In this document: in pieces, positions 1-12,099 of the stretch
Numbering within the stretch: position 1 is the first letter of the stretch
Layout: every line of letters begins with the position of its first letter
Assembly: GCA_003667245.1 (NCBI GenBank)
Contig: RCNN01000002.1
Span: 124,001 to 188,000 of the forward strand
DNA from: Heterostelium multicystogenum
Taxonomy: Eukaryota; Evosea; Eumycetozoa; Acytosteliales; Acytosteliaceae
Length of the DNA: 64,000 nucleotides
Direction of reading: 5' to 3'
The notes under the pieces: model-generated
Seen by the model: only the letters and a program-made list of their open reading frames with translations
What the model was told of the DNA's origin: nothing
Database searches by the model: none
Position numbers and translations under genes: made by a program

Positions 1-1016
1 TGTTATATTTCATTTAGAAATAGATCTGCACTCAATGGATGGACTATTATTTCAGATAAACTACAGATCAAAGGTCATTCCCGATGGTGACTTCACTTGG
101 AAACCTTCTAAAAACAATGTACAGCAACAACAACCAACAAGATTAAAGAGGATTCTAATGATACTAAAAAGAGTGATAGTAACAGCTCAGATACAGATGG
201 CTATGCAAACTTCAAGGGAAATCTATCCACTAAAGCTTCCAGAGAACAATCCAGATGTCAAGCAATCTGGCTACATTGGTGTATTCTCACCTGTATGGGT
301 ATAGAACATTATCTCAATTGGTGTTATCCAAGTACTAATCGATAAAACAACAATATCATCAACAATCAAGAGCAATACATTCAATTTCGAATTACAAGAT
401 AAATATAAATCTATTGCATTTAGAGCATGTAACAGTATGTATCACTATCATCAATCAGTCAGTCCGTTCGCTTCATATTTATCATCTAAAATACAAACGA
501 TTATATTATATTATAGGAAGGTAGATCATATGGTTTAGGTATATTGAAGAAGGGGCGATAATAAAATGGTTTACAAAGCAATGTTCACAACGAATCCAAA
601 TGTTTGGGAAGAGATCGAAGTATGTAATAGCTAATTGACAGACTGGATAGTATCTGGAGTGACTGACACAACCTGCAATTTGAATCTAGATACCATTTAC
701 AGACTTTTTTAGAGTTACAAAGGGTAAGGTGGCTCTTGACTTCCACCCGTTCGATCTTGGAGGTATTGATCGAATCGGGTTCATTCAAAGTGAGCGAAGA
801 GAAGGACCATTTGATTTAAAGATTGACTATATCAAGATTGTATCATCACAGCACGAAGAAAGCTCAATGCTAAGCAACAGAAAGAAGAATCTCAATCGAA
901 GAATAAGCACTCCAATTGATGAATACATAGACAATCAAAGTTATAATGAACAACATCAAAATGATAATACAGAGAATAAGCAGGAACAAGAACATGATCA
1001 AAAACATCGATCATAG
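1..1016 (+). CDS. ndufaf1: CIA30-domain protein (NDUFAF1-like), 5' partial, frame-broken
   Basis: Probable mitochondrial complex I assembly factor of the CIA30 family. The start lies before the window. Recognisable pieces in order: a Trp...SDK...GHS segment at about 45-90, ELQDKYKSIAFRAC at about 388-430, GRSYGLGILK after an intron (GTATGT at 435, acceptor near 516), MVYKAMFTTNPNVWEE at about 566-618, then after a second intron (GTATGT at 620) the family-typical FHPFDLGGID and IGF..S...GPFDLKIDYIKIV at 740-840. A hydrophilic Ser/Gln/Glu tail runs to the stop. At least four frame changes separate the pieces, so either the assembly has indels here or the gene is decaying. CIA30 domains also occur in proteins other than NDUFAF1; the domain call is firm, the exact orthology is inference. 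Confidence 0.6.
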
Positions 1017-1082
1017 AAGTAGATATTAAAATGCACATTACCGATACTCTTTAGATATAGAATCTGTAGTTTGTCTCAGCAT

Positions 1083-1186
1083 ATCAATCAATCACTCAAT
1101 CAAATCAAAAATTCATTACCCCTCTTTGATTGAATGAATGTTTAATTGATGATTGATTAATTGATTGATTGATTGATTGTTAATTG
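1083..1186. repeat. Inverted tetranucleotide repeat (TCAA / TTGA)
   Basis: A (TCAA)n-like stretch at about 1083-1107 faces a GATT/TTGA stretch at about 1124-1186. The arms are complementary and could fold into a long imperfect hairpin some 70-170 bp downstream of the CIA30 stop. It may sit in the 3' UTR or terminator; this role is inference. Confidence 0.5.
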
Positions 1187-3502
1187 ATAAAGATCAATAT
1201 CATATCATGCAAATGGGAATAGAAGAGTCAAGCAACTCTTCTTAATCTTGATTCATATTTTGGAAGAGAAACAAACAAACACCAAACATCGAAGATTTCA
1301 TTAAGGAAGTAGGCAACAACCAACTACTTCTTCTTTAAGTAAGTGCAAGTTTACCAATACAGGATGAAGACACATCATAAAGTGAATATCAACATCATCA
1401 TCTTCAAAGATCTTAGTCATCAGCCATAACGTTGTTTGTGTGTGTTGTTCTTTGTTGGTGCTTTGCTTGCTTTGAAAAATCCGCACTCCTCCCTCTGGGA
1501 TCAGATCGAAACATCAACCACCACAATCACCACCAGAACAAATAAAAGACAACGGTCTTTGTTGGTTATTGCTTGCTTGCTTGCCACTGTGATTTTGATG
1601 TAATGATTTGATTTTGGTGATTGGTGAGCGTGGTGATGGTGGTGGGGTCATGTTGGATGGATCAATACAAACATGAGTGTGTGGTGTCTTTAGTATCAAA
1701 TCACACTACAAATGCGCATCAAGGCTGATTATTGTTTTAATTTTTTGTTTTTTTGATGCAGAGAATTGTTTTCAAAGTTTTTTAATTAGCTAATTCTGTA
1801 GTTTCCCAAAAAAATTTGAGAATTTTTAATATTAAAATAAATTAAAAATATTCAAATTGTTTTTTTTAATTAAAAATGTAATTTATGTTGGATTTATGAC
1901 CCCCCAATTCAAGGTGACCAGGAGCTAGGGAGTGAGAATCCTCGATGAAACTAACAAACAACATTGCTCAACCAATTGAGTCAATAAACAAACAAACAAA
2001 CAAATAAACAACAATAAATTAAAATAATAATAATATAATATAATATTATTAACTATTATCATTATTAATAATAATAATAAAATCACAAAATCAAAAAAAG
2101 AAAGAAAGAAAGAAAAGAGAGAAAGTAAAATCAAAAAACAACAAACAACAAAAAAAGAAAACAATCTTTAAATTAAAATTTTATACTAAATAATATAATA
2201 ATAATATATATATAAATCACAAAACTAACAAACATTCAAATAATAAATTAACCAACTATAGTAATAGATTGATTGTAAATATTGAAAATAGAGTTTATCT
2301 ATCTTCTTAATCAGTTCCTTTAATTCTTTTTTACTTCTATTTGTTAGAAGTTTAGTACCAAGTTAATTCTATAGAGATAGCATATAATATAAGACAATAA
2401 AGGTTTGTACAATATTCAATATACCTACTACCATTACACACATACAAGTCAACCATATAGTTTATAATCATAATATATGATATCTTTCATTCAAATCATA
2501 TCTCATAGTATAGTTCTTTATTCATAATATCTCAATGTATCTTATATTTATTTCTTTTTAATAACAGGAAAAAATATAGAAACATAAAAAAAGGATAACT
2601 ACACACTTGAAATTTTATTTTCCCTAAAATATTCACACTTTTAAATTGCCTGTGTGTTGATATGTACGTAGCACTACAAACTTATCCAATAGTTGTAAGC
2701 ACAACACAACAACAACAACAACAACAGCAGCCAGCAACAACATATCAACACATCAATGATTTATAAAGATCTCTCTTTTGGTGGTGTTAGTGGTGTTGGA
2801 GGTAGTTTGAGTTATTATACATACAGTAAACATTGTAAGATTTGGATTTAAGTTTTACAATAGCTTTCCTATGGTTGTTGTTATTGTTGCTGTTTTATTT
2901 ATTTTAGTGGTGCTGTTGTAATAGCACCAGACGACCCAGTTGTGGTACTTTGTTGTTATTGTACTATTGTAGTTATTTATAAAAACACAAACATTCACTT
3001 TTAAATTTATATCTACTTTAAATTATATTTTTTGGTTCTATTTGGATTGATTATTTATTTTATTGATTAATTGATTTTTTAATTATTCTTTTTTGCCAAT
3101 ATACCACTCATCTCCTTTTCCCATCACAAATCTAATCAACCAATCAATCAATCATCCAATCCAATCCATCAAAGTGTTGTTCTTGTTGTTGATTCAATTT
3201 AGACATTTGGTATATATAAAATTCTCACTCCAACAATCTTTCTTTGTTTTTATACAAAAAGAGAGAAAATAAATTGTAGAATCACACTATAACCAAGCTT
3301 TTTGTTGTTGTCTAAAATTAAATCATTCTAATAGACACGAAAATAACAATCAACCGCCATCCAATTTACTAATTAATAAGCTATCAAGATCATAAATTTC
3401 AATTATTTAATTTAAATTTTCTAATCTCTAATTTATTTAATCAAAAGTTGATTTTACAATATATCATTTTATACATTGGCTTTTATTATTTTTATCATTA
3501 CT

Positions 3503-3525
3503 AATGACTTTTAACAAAAGTCATT
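3503..3525. repeat. Perfect 10-bp hairpin
   Basis: AATGACTTTT at 3503-3512 and AAAAGTCATT at 3516-3525 are exact reverse complements around a 3-nt loop. It lies about 190 bp before the RRM-gene start, in promoter or 5' UTR. Function unknown. Confidence 0.7.
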
Positions 3526-3711
3526 GAATTAAATAAATCCTTTTATAATGTATTGTATTGTTGTACAATCATAACCAATTGGAATATTTATTTTTTCCAT
3601 CTTTTTTCCAAAATTAGTAATATCTGTTTATTAATACCAAGTTTTCATTTATAGATAGTTGGATTACCAAGAGTAGGCAAGCAAATAAAAGTGAAACAAC
3701 TTTAGACAACC

Positions 3712-4815
3712 ATGTCATCAATTGACTCCTCTCCTTCTTTGATTTCATCTCCACCATCTTTTCATATGATGAATTCCAATCATATGCATCCTTCTCCAAA
3801 TAAGCTATTTGTTGGTGGAATTAGTTGGAGAGTAAGTAAATTTAATACACATAAAGTAAACCAGAAACTAATTGATAACCAATTTACAGGCCGATGAAGC
3901 AGGTTTAACAAAGTTTTTCTCAGCATATGGAAATGTATTGGAATGTAAGATTATAATGGATAGAAATACATTGAAATCGAAAGGATACGGTTTCATCACA
4001 TTCGAAGACGAAGAGAGTGTAACAAAAGTAAAGAATGCATCAACTTTGACATTCATGGGTAAAAATGTAAGTGGAGTTGAACTCAAAAATCCAAATGAAT
4101 TTTTTCATCTGACTTAATTTTTCAATTCTGCAGATGAATGTAGGGGATGCAATGAGGAAATCCGATGGATACATTGTCAATAATTCTGGAGGCGCTATCA
4201 TCCAGCAGCTTCCACTACCACTTCCTATTCCACAACAGATGAATGGAAATGGACATACTCAACAACAGCCATATAGCGTAGTTAATATGAATGGAGTCAA
4301 AGGAACTATTTTGATCGATGATGGATTGGCATATTCGAATGCACCCCTCATTGATGGTGCCTATGACACAGGTGCGGCAATGGCAAATGGCTACACTCAG
4401 CCAGCATATTATGTATATTACGATGTGAACGGAGGTGTTATCTATCAACAGGCACCCTATCCATATTATCCAGCCTATGGTTTGCAACCCGCTTCTCAGT
4501 CTATAGGTTACACACAGAACCCCAATTGGCGACCCCAATATTACAATCAGCTTCACTATCCATCTTCACCATCATCGATTTCACCCAACGGAAACCGTCA
4601 GTCTCCAAACAGGAAATAGCAAATCATCTCCATCAACATGGAATGCAACAACACAATCACCAAACCAATCACCCAACCCCAATATAAATAATAACCAAAA
4701 TAATAATAATAATAGTACGAATCATAAGAATATTAATAACAATAGTAGTCATGATACAAATAGCATTGAAATATCAGCAAATAATAATAATAAGACAATT
4801 GTAAATAATAGTTAA
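3712..4815 (+). CDS. Single-RRM RNA-binding protein (Musashi/DAZ/hnRNP-type)
   Basis: Three exons: 3712-3831, 3890-4066 and 4134 onward, with GTAAGT donors at 3832 and 4067 and CAG acceptors. The RRM starts with NKLFVGGISW (RNP2) and has GYGFITFED (RNP1). It ends with FMGKNMNVGDAMRK, the beta4 edge typical of Musashi/DAZ-like RRMs. The rest is rich in Gln/Pro/Tyr/Gly (repeated YPYYPAYG-like motifs), as in many mRNA-regulating RRM proteins. The main frame stops at 4619. Deleting one base of an AAA run just before it opens a Ser/Asn-rich tail to a stop at 4813-4815, so the real C terminus is probably there. Role by family: post-transcriptional control of mRNA; targets cannot be read from the sequence. 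Confidence 0.8.
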
Positions 4816-4942
4816 ATATTTGAAATATTTAATTGCATAATACATAATTATAATATCTTGATTATTGTTAGTAAATAAAAAGATATTCAATTTGTAATAT
4901 AGATAAATAACCTTGATTAGCTTACCATATATGGTCCAAAGT

Positions 4943-6211
4943 TTATTTTCTAACAATCATTTGCCGCTTTGATGGCATAATTGTTGGTGTGAAGATCTTT
5001 TTTGAGGTCGTGGTAGGTGTTGAGCTTGGCGTTGGTCTTGGTAATGTTATTGGGGAATTACTCTTTCTCTTTCTAATTGGAGTTATGATATCATAATCGT
5101 CGAGTGATCTTGCTTTTATTCCTCTTGTTGATCTAATTGACCTATTTTCTTTTTCCATTTCCTTTTCATTTTCCTCGTGTTCTTTTTCCATTTCATCGTC
5201 TTCAGTTTCAGAGTCTGTGGAATTATTGGAATCTGTAACATCAGACTCATCTTCATCGGACTCTTCATTTCTTTCTCCTTTTCCTTCTCTTTTTGTTGTT
5301 GGAGGAGTCTTTCGTTCTCTTTCTCTTTTTCTCTTTCGTTCTCTTTCTCTTTCACTTTTTGTTTATCAATTTCCTTTTGTTTCTCCTTCTCTTTCTCTTT
5401 TTTCTTTCTCTTTCTCTTTTTCCTTCTGTCTTTCTTTATCTTTCTCCTCCTTTTCATTTTCAACTTCCTTCTTCTGCTTCTCCTTTTCTTTCTCTTTCTC
5501 TTTCTCTTTTTCCTTCTCTTTCTCTTTCTCTTTCTGTTTTTTCCTTCTCTTTTTCCTTCTCCTTCTCCTTCTCCTTCTCTTTCTCGTTTTCGTTTTTCGT
5601 TCTCGTCGTCTCATTCTCGTTATCGTTCTCTTTTTCTTTCTCTTTATCTTTCTGTCTCTTTTTCTCTTTTTCTTTCGGCTTGTGTTTTCCATTTTTTCTT
5701 TTTGTTCGACTTGTCCATATTTTCATTTTCATTCTGTTTATCACTTATGCAAATTCCACATTCATCAGGGCACATGTGCATCACGGTATTTAGATGTCGT
5801 TTCAACAATGCAGGAGTGGTGAGTCGGACATTACAACCGGTATGGGTACACTTGAGTCTTCCTTCTACAATATCATTCGAATTGAAAGTTCCTCGCAGTC
5901 GATATGCATGGTCGTTTGGACAAGAGTCAAAGTCTCCTTTGCATTTGTGTTCACGCATACAATGACGACGGACATTACGTGCGCTCTTATATTTACGGCT
6001 ACAATCGTGTTTGCATTCATAAAAGATTTTGAGATCTTTATTTTTTTCCGATGCATCACTGTTACACCAATATCATTTTCAATCTCTAATTTTCTTTCTG
6101 TTTTCTGAAGAGAAATCGTTACTTCATTTGATCGATAATAATTCTATGTATCACAAGGGAATCAAACATTTAAAAGTTCGAGTTAGTCAAGAGTTGGTAC
6201 TCAACACACAT
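4943..6211 (-). CDS. Cys/His zinc-finger protein with long Lys/Glu-rich tract
   Basis: On the minus strand, the region at about 6060-5750 encodes paired Cys/His motifs: CKHDCSRKYKSARNVRRHC, then C...CP...H, then CTHTGCNVRLTTPALLKRH followed by CPDECGIC. These look like C2H2-type or related zinc-binding fingers. A very long charged KEKEKE/REREK tract follows (about 5690-5200). The C terminus at 5190-4943 is acidic, then basic and Ser/Thr/Pro-rich (KRKSNSPITLPRPTP). Frame continuity needs several one-base shifts inside the hexamer-like CTTTTC/CTTTCT repeat and near 6070. The start near 6211 (MCVEYQLL) is tentative. It is likely nuclear; the family is not recognised. The plus-strand Phe/Ser/Leu-rich frames over it are shadows of the repeat. 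Confidence 0.5.
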
Positions 6212-6229
6212 CACTTGAAAGTCATTTGA

Positions 6230-6903
6230 TTGGCCAACAAAAGCAACCAACCAAACAATCTCATAAAGACATACTTCATTTGGACATTGATAGACATTAT
6301 CAATTTTATAGATATTTTCTATCTTTCTAACTGTTGGACTTTACTTTCAAATCTTTTTCGTTTTTAGTTTACAATGGTGGTAGCTATCACAGTGCTTTTT
6401 TAAGTTAAAAAAGTGTTGTATATTCATATGTACAACCGTTGATTTTACAATTATACATAACTATATCTATCTATATCTATCTATATCTATATCTATAATA
6501 TCTATATCTATATATCTATATCTATATCTATATATCTATATCTATATATCTATATCTATATATCTATCTTTCTGTATAGATAGTATTTATCTGTACTCTA
6601 AATTTCCACTTTAAACCATAAATAAATGCATGATAAACAAAATGAAAGTGTATTGTACAAGTCCAAAATCATGTCAGATTTGATATTTGTGGGAACTAAA
6701 AAAATAATAATTGAACTACGATCTTTAAAACAATAAGATCCCGCTCAAGTATTCATTACTCAACCCTATCTTTGCTTGATCTTCCTTAATTGTTAATATT
6801 GTGTATATATAGTTAAAGTGTATATATTTGTATATAGTTGTAGATAAGTTAAAATAGATTGGATTGATCAGAGAAGATAGAGATATATATATAAAAGATA
6901 TTT
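6230..6903. other. Intergenic spacer between divergent genes
   Basis: AT-rich, no supported gene. It separates the minus-strand zinc-finger gene from the plus-strand GTF3C3 gene and must hold both promoters. It contains a TATCTA microsatellite, listed separately. Confidence 0.6.
6465..6566. repeat. Microsatellite of TATCTA/TATATC units
   Basis: About 100 bp made of interleaved CTATAT and CTATCTATAT units with small variations, directly visible in the sequence. It lies in the shared upstream region of two divergent genes. Confidence 0.85.
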
Positions 6904-9900
6904 ATGGAGGATTCACCATCTGCAAAAGAGTTTATAGATGATATTTTGGGTGATATAGCTCAGACTGAAGATGCTGATGTTGACGATGATAGTCTACTGC
7001 TTGAAGATGAGAACCTAAAGTTGGATTTTGATGTCGATGAGAGTGCTATGTATGAAGAGATGAATACAGTAGCTTCAGCTCGAGGCAAAGCATCTACATC
7101 GGCAACAAAGAAGAAGAGTCAGAAGAAACAGGATAAACAACTAGATTCAAGCGAGCCTTTTGACATTGATAGGATATCGAAGCTATCAAGGTCATCGGGC
7201 AAGTCTGTAAATCCAGCCAAGAGGAAAGAAAGAAACACATCCCAATTCTAAAGATGTATGTTTTGTTGTGAATAAGTGATGCGAGTCAATACTTTGAAGG
7301 TGTTGCTAATTGTACCTTTTTGGTTGTTACTGTTTGACGATAGCTATCTAGATTGCCTAAGGAGACAAAAGCTATGATTTCACTTGGTATGCAGCAATAT
7401 ACAAATGGACAGTTGAAAGAAGCGTTCCTTACATTCCAGGAGGTGATTAGACTTTCACCTCGGTATCCACGTACCTACACAATGATGTCTTTGATCAAGA
7501 AGGATGAAGGCGACCTCCATGGAGAATGCGACTTTCTCCTGATTGCTGCGGAAATAGGTGGAAATCAACCTGATCTCTGGAAAAGATGTGCTGACCTCTC
7601 AAAGTATGTAAATCTACTCTAGTCTCATATGGGCATAGATCTACCTGGCTAACTCTATATACTGTCTTGATAATATATAGACAATTGGGTGATTATAAAC
7701 GTGCTATAAGATGCTATAAGAAGGCTATACGATTGGATGAAAGTGACTTGGAGTCTCTCTACAATTTGTCTCTGATGTATGAAGCTGATAAAAACTACAA
7801 GAAGGCATTGGCAGGCTTCCAGTATCTCCATCAGATGCGTCCATACGATACCAATGTTAGTCAGCAATTGGTGCAGGTGCTAACCGTTATGGATAAGGTG
7901 GACGATGCCATAGCAATGTTGGAACCTATTGTTATGCAAGAAGCAGCACGTCCACGCACAGAATTCTATGACATCGATTTGGACTCGTTTAATTTCCTAT
8001 TGGAACTCTACAATCGTGGACGTTACTTTGACAAGACCATTGAAATGTTCCAGAGGATTCGTGCACTCTTTCCAGATAATCTGGACATCGCACCAGATCT
8101 GGTGTACTGTGCATCGGTGGCGTACCTCGAGTTGAATGACATGAACATGTTAAACGCCTGTGCAAAAGAGCTAACCAAGAATCCAGTCAACGATATACCA
8201 GATATCTACTACAAACTTGGTGTTAGATGATAGAGATGGATCTATACGAGAAGGCTCTGCCTCTCTTCCTTGAGCTACTGAATAAAAGCCAAAATGTAAC
8301 TAATTACTTGTCGAACAGATGAGCAGCATTACTAACGCTATGAACTACAGATGGAATACGAGTATATTTGGTTAAAATTAGGTACAATTTACAAAAGCTT
8401 TAAACAACTACCCATTGGCGATAAAATATCTACAAGAAGTCGTTAATGTCTCTCCTGGAAACAAAGAGGCATGCATGTTGCTCTCAGACATATACAAAGA
8501 AACTGGTGAACATGAAAAATCACTCCAAATACTTACTCAACTCGATGAAAATGATGCAGGTGAAGGTAAGCAATCCATTAACAATAACTCAATGATAAAC
8601 TAAAACATTTATGATACATAGACAATGAAAAGGTTAGATTTGAAACAACACTTGCAGACTTGGAATCAAGGAGACTCAAAGCAACATCTCAGGATATAAA
8701 AGAGTTGTTTAAAGTTGCTGACGATTTCATGAATCTTTCAAAGTACCAACAGTTCTTGGGAATTGCCCGTGCATTGCTCCATGGATCAACTGACGAAGTA
8801 AGACTGAAAAAGAAATCGACTTTGGGTGGACTTTTGATAATGAGGACCTTGCCTCGAAAGAATACAGCAGACAAATACATTCGTTTTGTTTCTCACAAAT
8901 CAAACCAGCCATTTGCAGAGAGATTAGAGGAGAAAGACTATTTCCATCTTTTATCAAATGTATGTACTATAGAATCGAACCTATATTGGTTTGATCAAAT
9001 GGACTAATAATACGTTCCAAGACATGCAAAGTTTTATCATTGTTCCAAAGAGATGAAGAATCAAGTACATATCTTAGATATGCCTTGCGAAACATCAAGT
9101 TCTTAAATCAATCCTATTCACATCAGCTCAACTTCTTGTTGGTTGGTATTGCCTTCAATGTATCTAGACCGCTGCTTGCCTTCTCGCATTTCAAATACGT
9201 ATGCTCAAAGAAACCCTTTAGCAATAGACTGTGGAATTTGTTTAATAAGGTTGTTTTGATGTAAGTATTCTTTCAATCTATCCCAATCCTTCCATTGCTC
9301 ACCATCGTCAACATTCAATCATTTATAATATTATAATAGGTCAAAAGGTGATTATTTCTTTGTACATAAAGATTTCATTCATGATCTACTCAATGAGCAT
9401 CCAACAAGTATACCTATGAGGATCATCACTGGTAATACGTTAAAGACAACGGAAATGCAAAGAGCGCACTATTAGAGTATCTTAAGGCGTTTAAGGTCAG
9501 TCCAGACGCCCCGCTTATCAATCTTTTGCTGAGCGTAACCATACTGTGCCAAGCAATGGGCAGAAAGAACCCGGACAGACACAAGATTGTAATTACCGCA
9601 TTTTCATTCTTTTATAACTATAAAAAGTATTATATGTCTCATTTGTTTATTAGATCTATGTTACTAATCCAATCATATCTGTAGCATCAGATTAGATTCT
9701 GAGCCTCAAGAAGTTTACTATAATTTGGGTAGGGCAGCACATCAACTTGGTTTATTCTACCTGGCGATCGATTATTACGAGAAAGTACTGAGTTGTAAAG
9801 ATGAAGAAGATATCAACTACTCATTAAAGCAAGAAGCTGCTTTTAAACCTATCACTAATTTATAAAAAGGATAACCCAGAATTAGCTGCCCAAATTATAA

Positions 9901-9920
9901 ATCAATACTGTACAATCTAA
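6904..9920 (+). CDS. gtf3c3: TFIIIC subunit, TPR protein (GTF3C3/Tfc4)
   Basis: Homolog of the TPR subunit of RNA polymerase III factor TFIIIC (human GTF3C3, yeast Tfc4), which binds tRNA-gene promoters and recruits TFIIIB. The N terminus is acidic, then basic. Tandem TPRs begin at about 7350 (GMQQYTNGQLKEAFLTFQEVIR) and continue through KQLGDYKRAIRCYKKAIRLD and YNLSLMYEADKNYKKAL. The C-terminal part has FLLVGIAFNVSRPLLAFSHF and NRLWNLFNKV, then EPQEVYYNLGRAAHQLGL with LAIDYYEKVL, all family-typical. About eight short introns are visible (for example 7604-7680, 8296-8350, 9627-9684). Single-base frame changes occur near 7240, 8225, 8385, 9445 and 9850. With the last corrected, the protein ends AAQIINQYCTI at 9920. 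The call is firm; exon edges are approximate. Confidence 0.85.
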
Positions 9921-9990
9921 TACTAATACTTTTCAATCGGTGTAATCATTTCAAATAAAAGTGAAGATGAATGTTTGATATGAATCTAAA
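9915..9990 (+). repeat. Dispersed repeat, copy 1 (GTF3C3 3' flank)
   Basis: The stretch ACTAATACTTTTCAATCGG...ATCATTTCAAATAAAAGTGAAGATGAA is found again, slightly diverged and in the same orientation, at about 13705-13785. The copies differ by a short insertion and scattered substitutions. Copy 1 overlaps the final codons and 3' flank of GTF3C3. Confidence 0.75.
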
Positions 9991-10293
9991 AAGTCTACCT
10001 CTTATTTTGAAAGAACAATGAAAGGTTTTACTCTACAGATTTGGGTACTCTCCCTCCTTTTAGTATACTGTAAAAAATATATGTCATCTATATTATCCAA
10101 CAAGTATCAAATGGCGGTAAAATATCTAACGTGCTATTGGTTAAAGAAAATAACTGTTGAGTCTTTGTTGTACAAGTCAATCACAAACTCAGATCGACTT
10201 TATTCTTTACATTTTTAAAGAAATGAATACATCTTTAGACAATTTTATTCAAGTAATTTAATATATAAAGCAATAATTTTGGTTGATGGAGTT
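9921..10293. other. Convergent spacer with duplicated GTF3C3 3' flank
   Basis: Lies between the GTF3C3 stop and the 3' end of the first GREB1/TAGT-like gene. The first about 70 bp recur at about 13705-13785. A 66-codon frame at 10018-10218 has no recognisable motif and is not called as a gene. Confidence 0.5.
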
Positions 10294-11911
10294 CTAGGGG
10301 ATGTTTGGTTTTGGTTTTCCTGATTGATTTGATTTTGGCAATTCTGGTATCTTTAGAGTTGATTTTGATCTTGGAGTTCCTTCTGTATTTGGAGTTACTG
10401 GTATAAACTTTGGAGTTGGAGTTCCTTCTGTATTTGGTGTTTTTGGATGATTATTAGTTGATATTGGCGTCTTTGGAGTTACTGGTATTACTGGACTTTG
10501 GGAACAGTGTTATAGATTTAGAATCCTTTTTTGGAGGTGTAGGGGATGATAGAGCATTCTTTGTTTGTTATTTTTGCATGATAAATAAGATGATCACATA
10601 CAACACCAGAAAGTATACCAGAGTACAGACATTCAGCAGTAAACATATAGTCCTCTTTTGATCGAAGGTCTGGAGAGAATTTAATGTTTCTTCTTGATAA
10701 AAGATCAATGTTCAACAAAACTACAGATTGAGGTAAATGTATTTGGATTGGAGAATTATTGTCTATCAATTGGTTATTATCATAATTTTTAAATGATAAT
10801 AATCCTATTCCTGTTTTACAAAAGATGTTAATCATGATTTCTATAGTATTTAAAGAACTGATTGGCTTACTCTCTTTGTTACAATCCATGATATTCTCAA
10901 GTCTATTAAATTGTTCACTCCAATGAATTCTGTTTTCTCCATCTGTCATCGTAGCTACAGAGTCCTCTACGATCCAACATCTTTTTAATTTTAGGTACTC
11001 TGCTATTTTTTGAATCCAGTATTTGGAGTATCCAATTCCACTGTAAGGTGGTGGCAGAACAATAATAGGTAATCCGCTCCAATTAACCAGATAATCATCA
11101 GTACCATAATCAGGAATCACAAGAACAGTGACATAGGAATCATCCAATACATTTACACGGTTTAAGAGTGCCGAATCCGGTTTCCTATTAGTTTGGTGTG
11201 AATATAATTTTTTTTATCAACAGGAGGGAATTTCTGATTGCTAGCATTAAATATTAAAAATGGATGATGGTCAATAAGGATACACTGAGTTTTTTTGTTG
11301 TCATCTGGATGAATTAAGAATTCAGAAGTTGCTGAAGTGGGTCCTGAATATGAGTAGGCCGAATCAATAAAAAACTCTTTCAAGCATTTGAGATCTATTA
11401 AATTTTTTTTCGATAGTATTTCCTTGCAAATAAATTTAGCATCTTCAAAATAGGAATCTTTTGCTTTCAATGAATAGAGATATTTAGCTTTTGCAGATAA
11501 CTTAACATGCTCCTGAGAATCTTTGAAGTACAATGGTACATCTATGTATGATTTAATAGGTTCCTTAAATTGAAGGTATTAATTTTACATTAACAAAAGG
11601 TTCACCAGTGCAACCTGTACCTACAAAAATGTGATCAAAATTTTTTTTGCTCCAAAATTTCAATCAGTTTGTCAAGTGATTTTTCATCTTTGTTCTCTTT
11701 GACTTTGTGATCTTTTTCAATGTTATTTTGTTCTTCGTTGGTATTCTCTTTGACTTTTTCTATTTGTCTGTCATTGACTTTTCTTTCATCATCTATAATC
11801 TCGGATTTATTAGAATATGTTTCATCATCCTTTGAAATATTGTTTTTAAGTTGTAATTGTTCTAATTGAACTAGAAGGTTTTTTTACACCTTCATTGTTT
11901 TCTGTTGACAT
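10294..11911 (-). CDS. GREB1/TAGT-like putative glycosyltransferase, paralog 1
   Basis: Minus-strand protein of roughly 520 residues starting MSTENNEGVKKP. After a charged linker (about 11870-11660) comes the domain shared with the next gene: FPPVDKK, NWSGLPIIVLPPPYSGIGY, then KLKRCWIVEDSV, LLNIDLL, and FSPDLRSKEDYMF. The order 'ILP..GIG.AR.....WM.DD.V...LLN.......PDL..KED..F' is what I know from the GREB1 C terminus and TET-associated glycosyltransferases (GT-A fold, acidic DxD-like motif). Here the first acidic pair is ED, not DD. A 60-nt intron (10811-10870) has no stop and keeps frame, but splice signals and the paralog show it. The tail to 10294 is rich in TP repeats (VTPKTP, TPNTEGTP), possible kinase sites. 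Several frame shifts occur (near 11870, 11640, 11560, 11210, 10540, 10475). Function is inference. Confidence 0.6.
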
Positions 11912-12099
11912 TTTATATCTTACTAAATTGGTTTGATTTGAATAAACAAAAATAAAGATAAAAGAAATTTGCTCTTTTGAAAAGTAAAACAAAAAAAAAA
12001 AATCAAATTAGTATTTCCCCATAAAAAAATATCTCTTTTCAGTAAAAATGAATGGATGGCGTTTCTTGCACCAACAACTGCAAGTAACACCTTGGAAAT

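Larger units (their letters stand above)
1017..3711. other. Long AT-rich intergenic spacer
   Basis: No gene is supported in these 2.7 kb. It holds T/A homopolymers, a CAA/CAG run near 2706-2745, and a relatively GC-rich part at about 1260-1730 whose first part is A/C-rich and later part G/T-rich, with no convincing reading frame. It also contains an inverted TCAATCAA/GATTGATT block and a perfect hairpin, listed separately. It is probably the 5' regulatory and leader region of the RRM gene that follows. Confidence 0.6.

Noticed and set aside
1925..2164. Minus-strand hydrophobic frame resembling a membrane protein
   Set aside because: Translation of simple A/T-rich repeats (AAAGAAAG, AATAATAAT); no conserved motif.
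5177..5965. Long plus-strand frames rich in Phe, Ser and Leu
   Set aside because: They are the reverse reading of a CTTTTC-type repeat; the minus strand has zinc-finger motifs and a normal charged tract in the same place.
10018..10218. 66-codon plus-strand frame
   Set aside because: No motif, no neighbouring exon, and it lies in duplicated spacer DNA.
12014..12098. Second DUSE-like CCCCATAA followed by a GC-richer stretch
   Set aside because: The stretch directly abuts the 3' end of paralog 2 and shows only one weak hairpin; it may be its 3' UTR, and I could not support a separate RNA.
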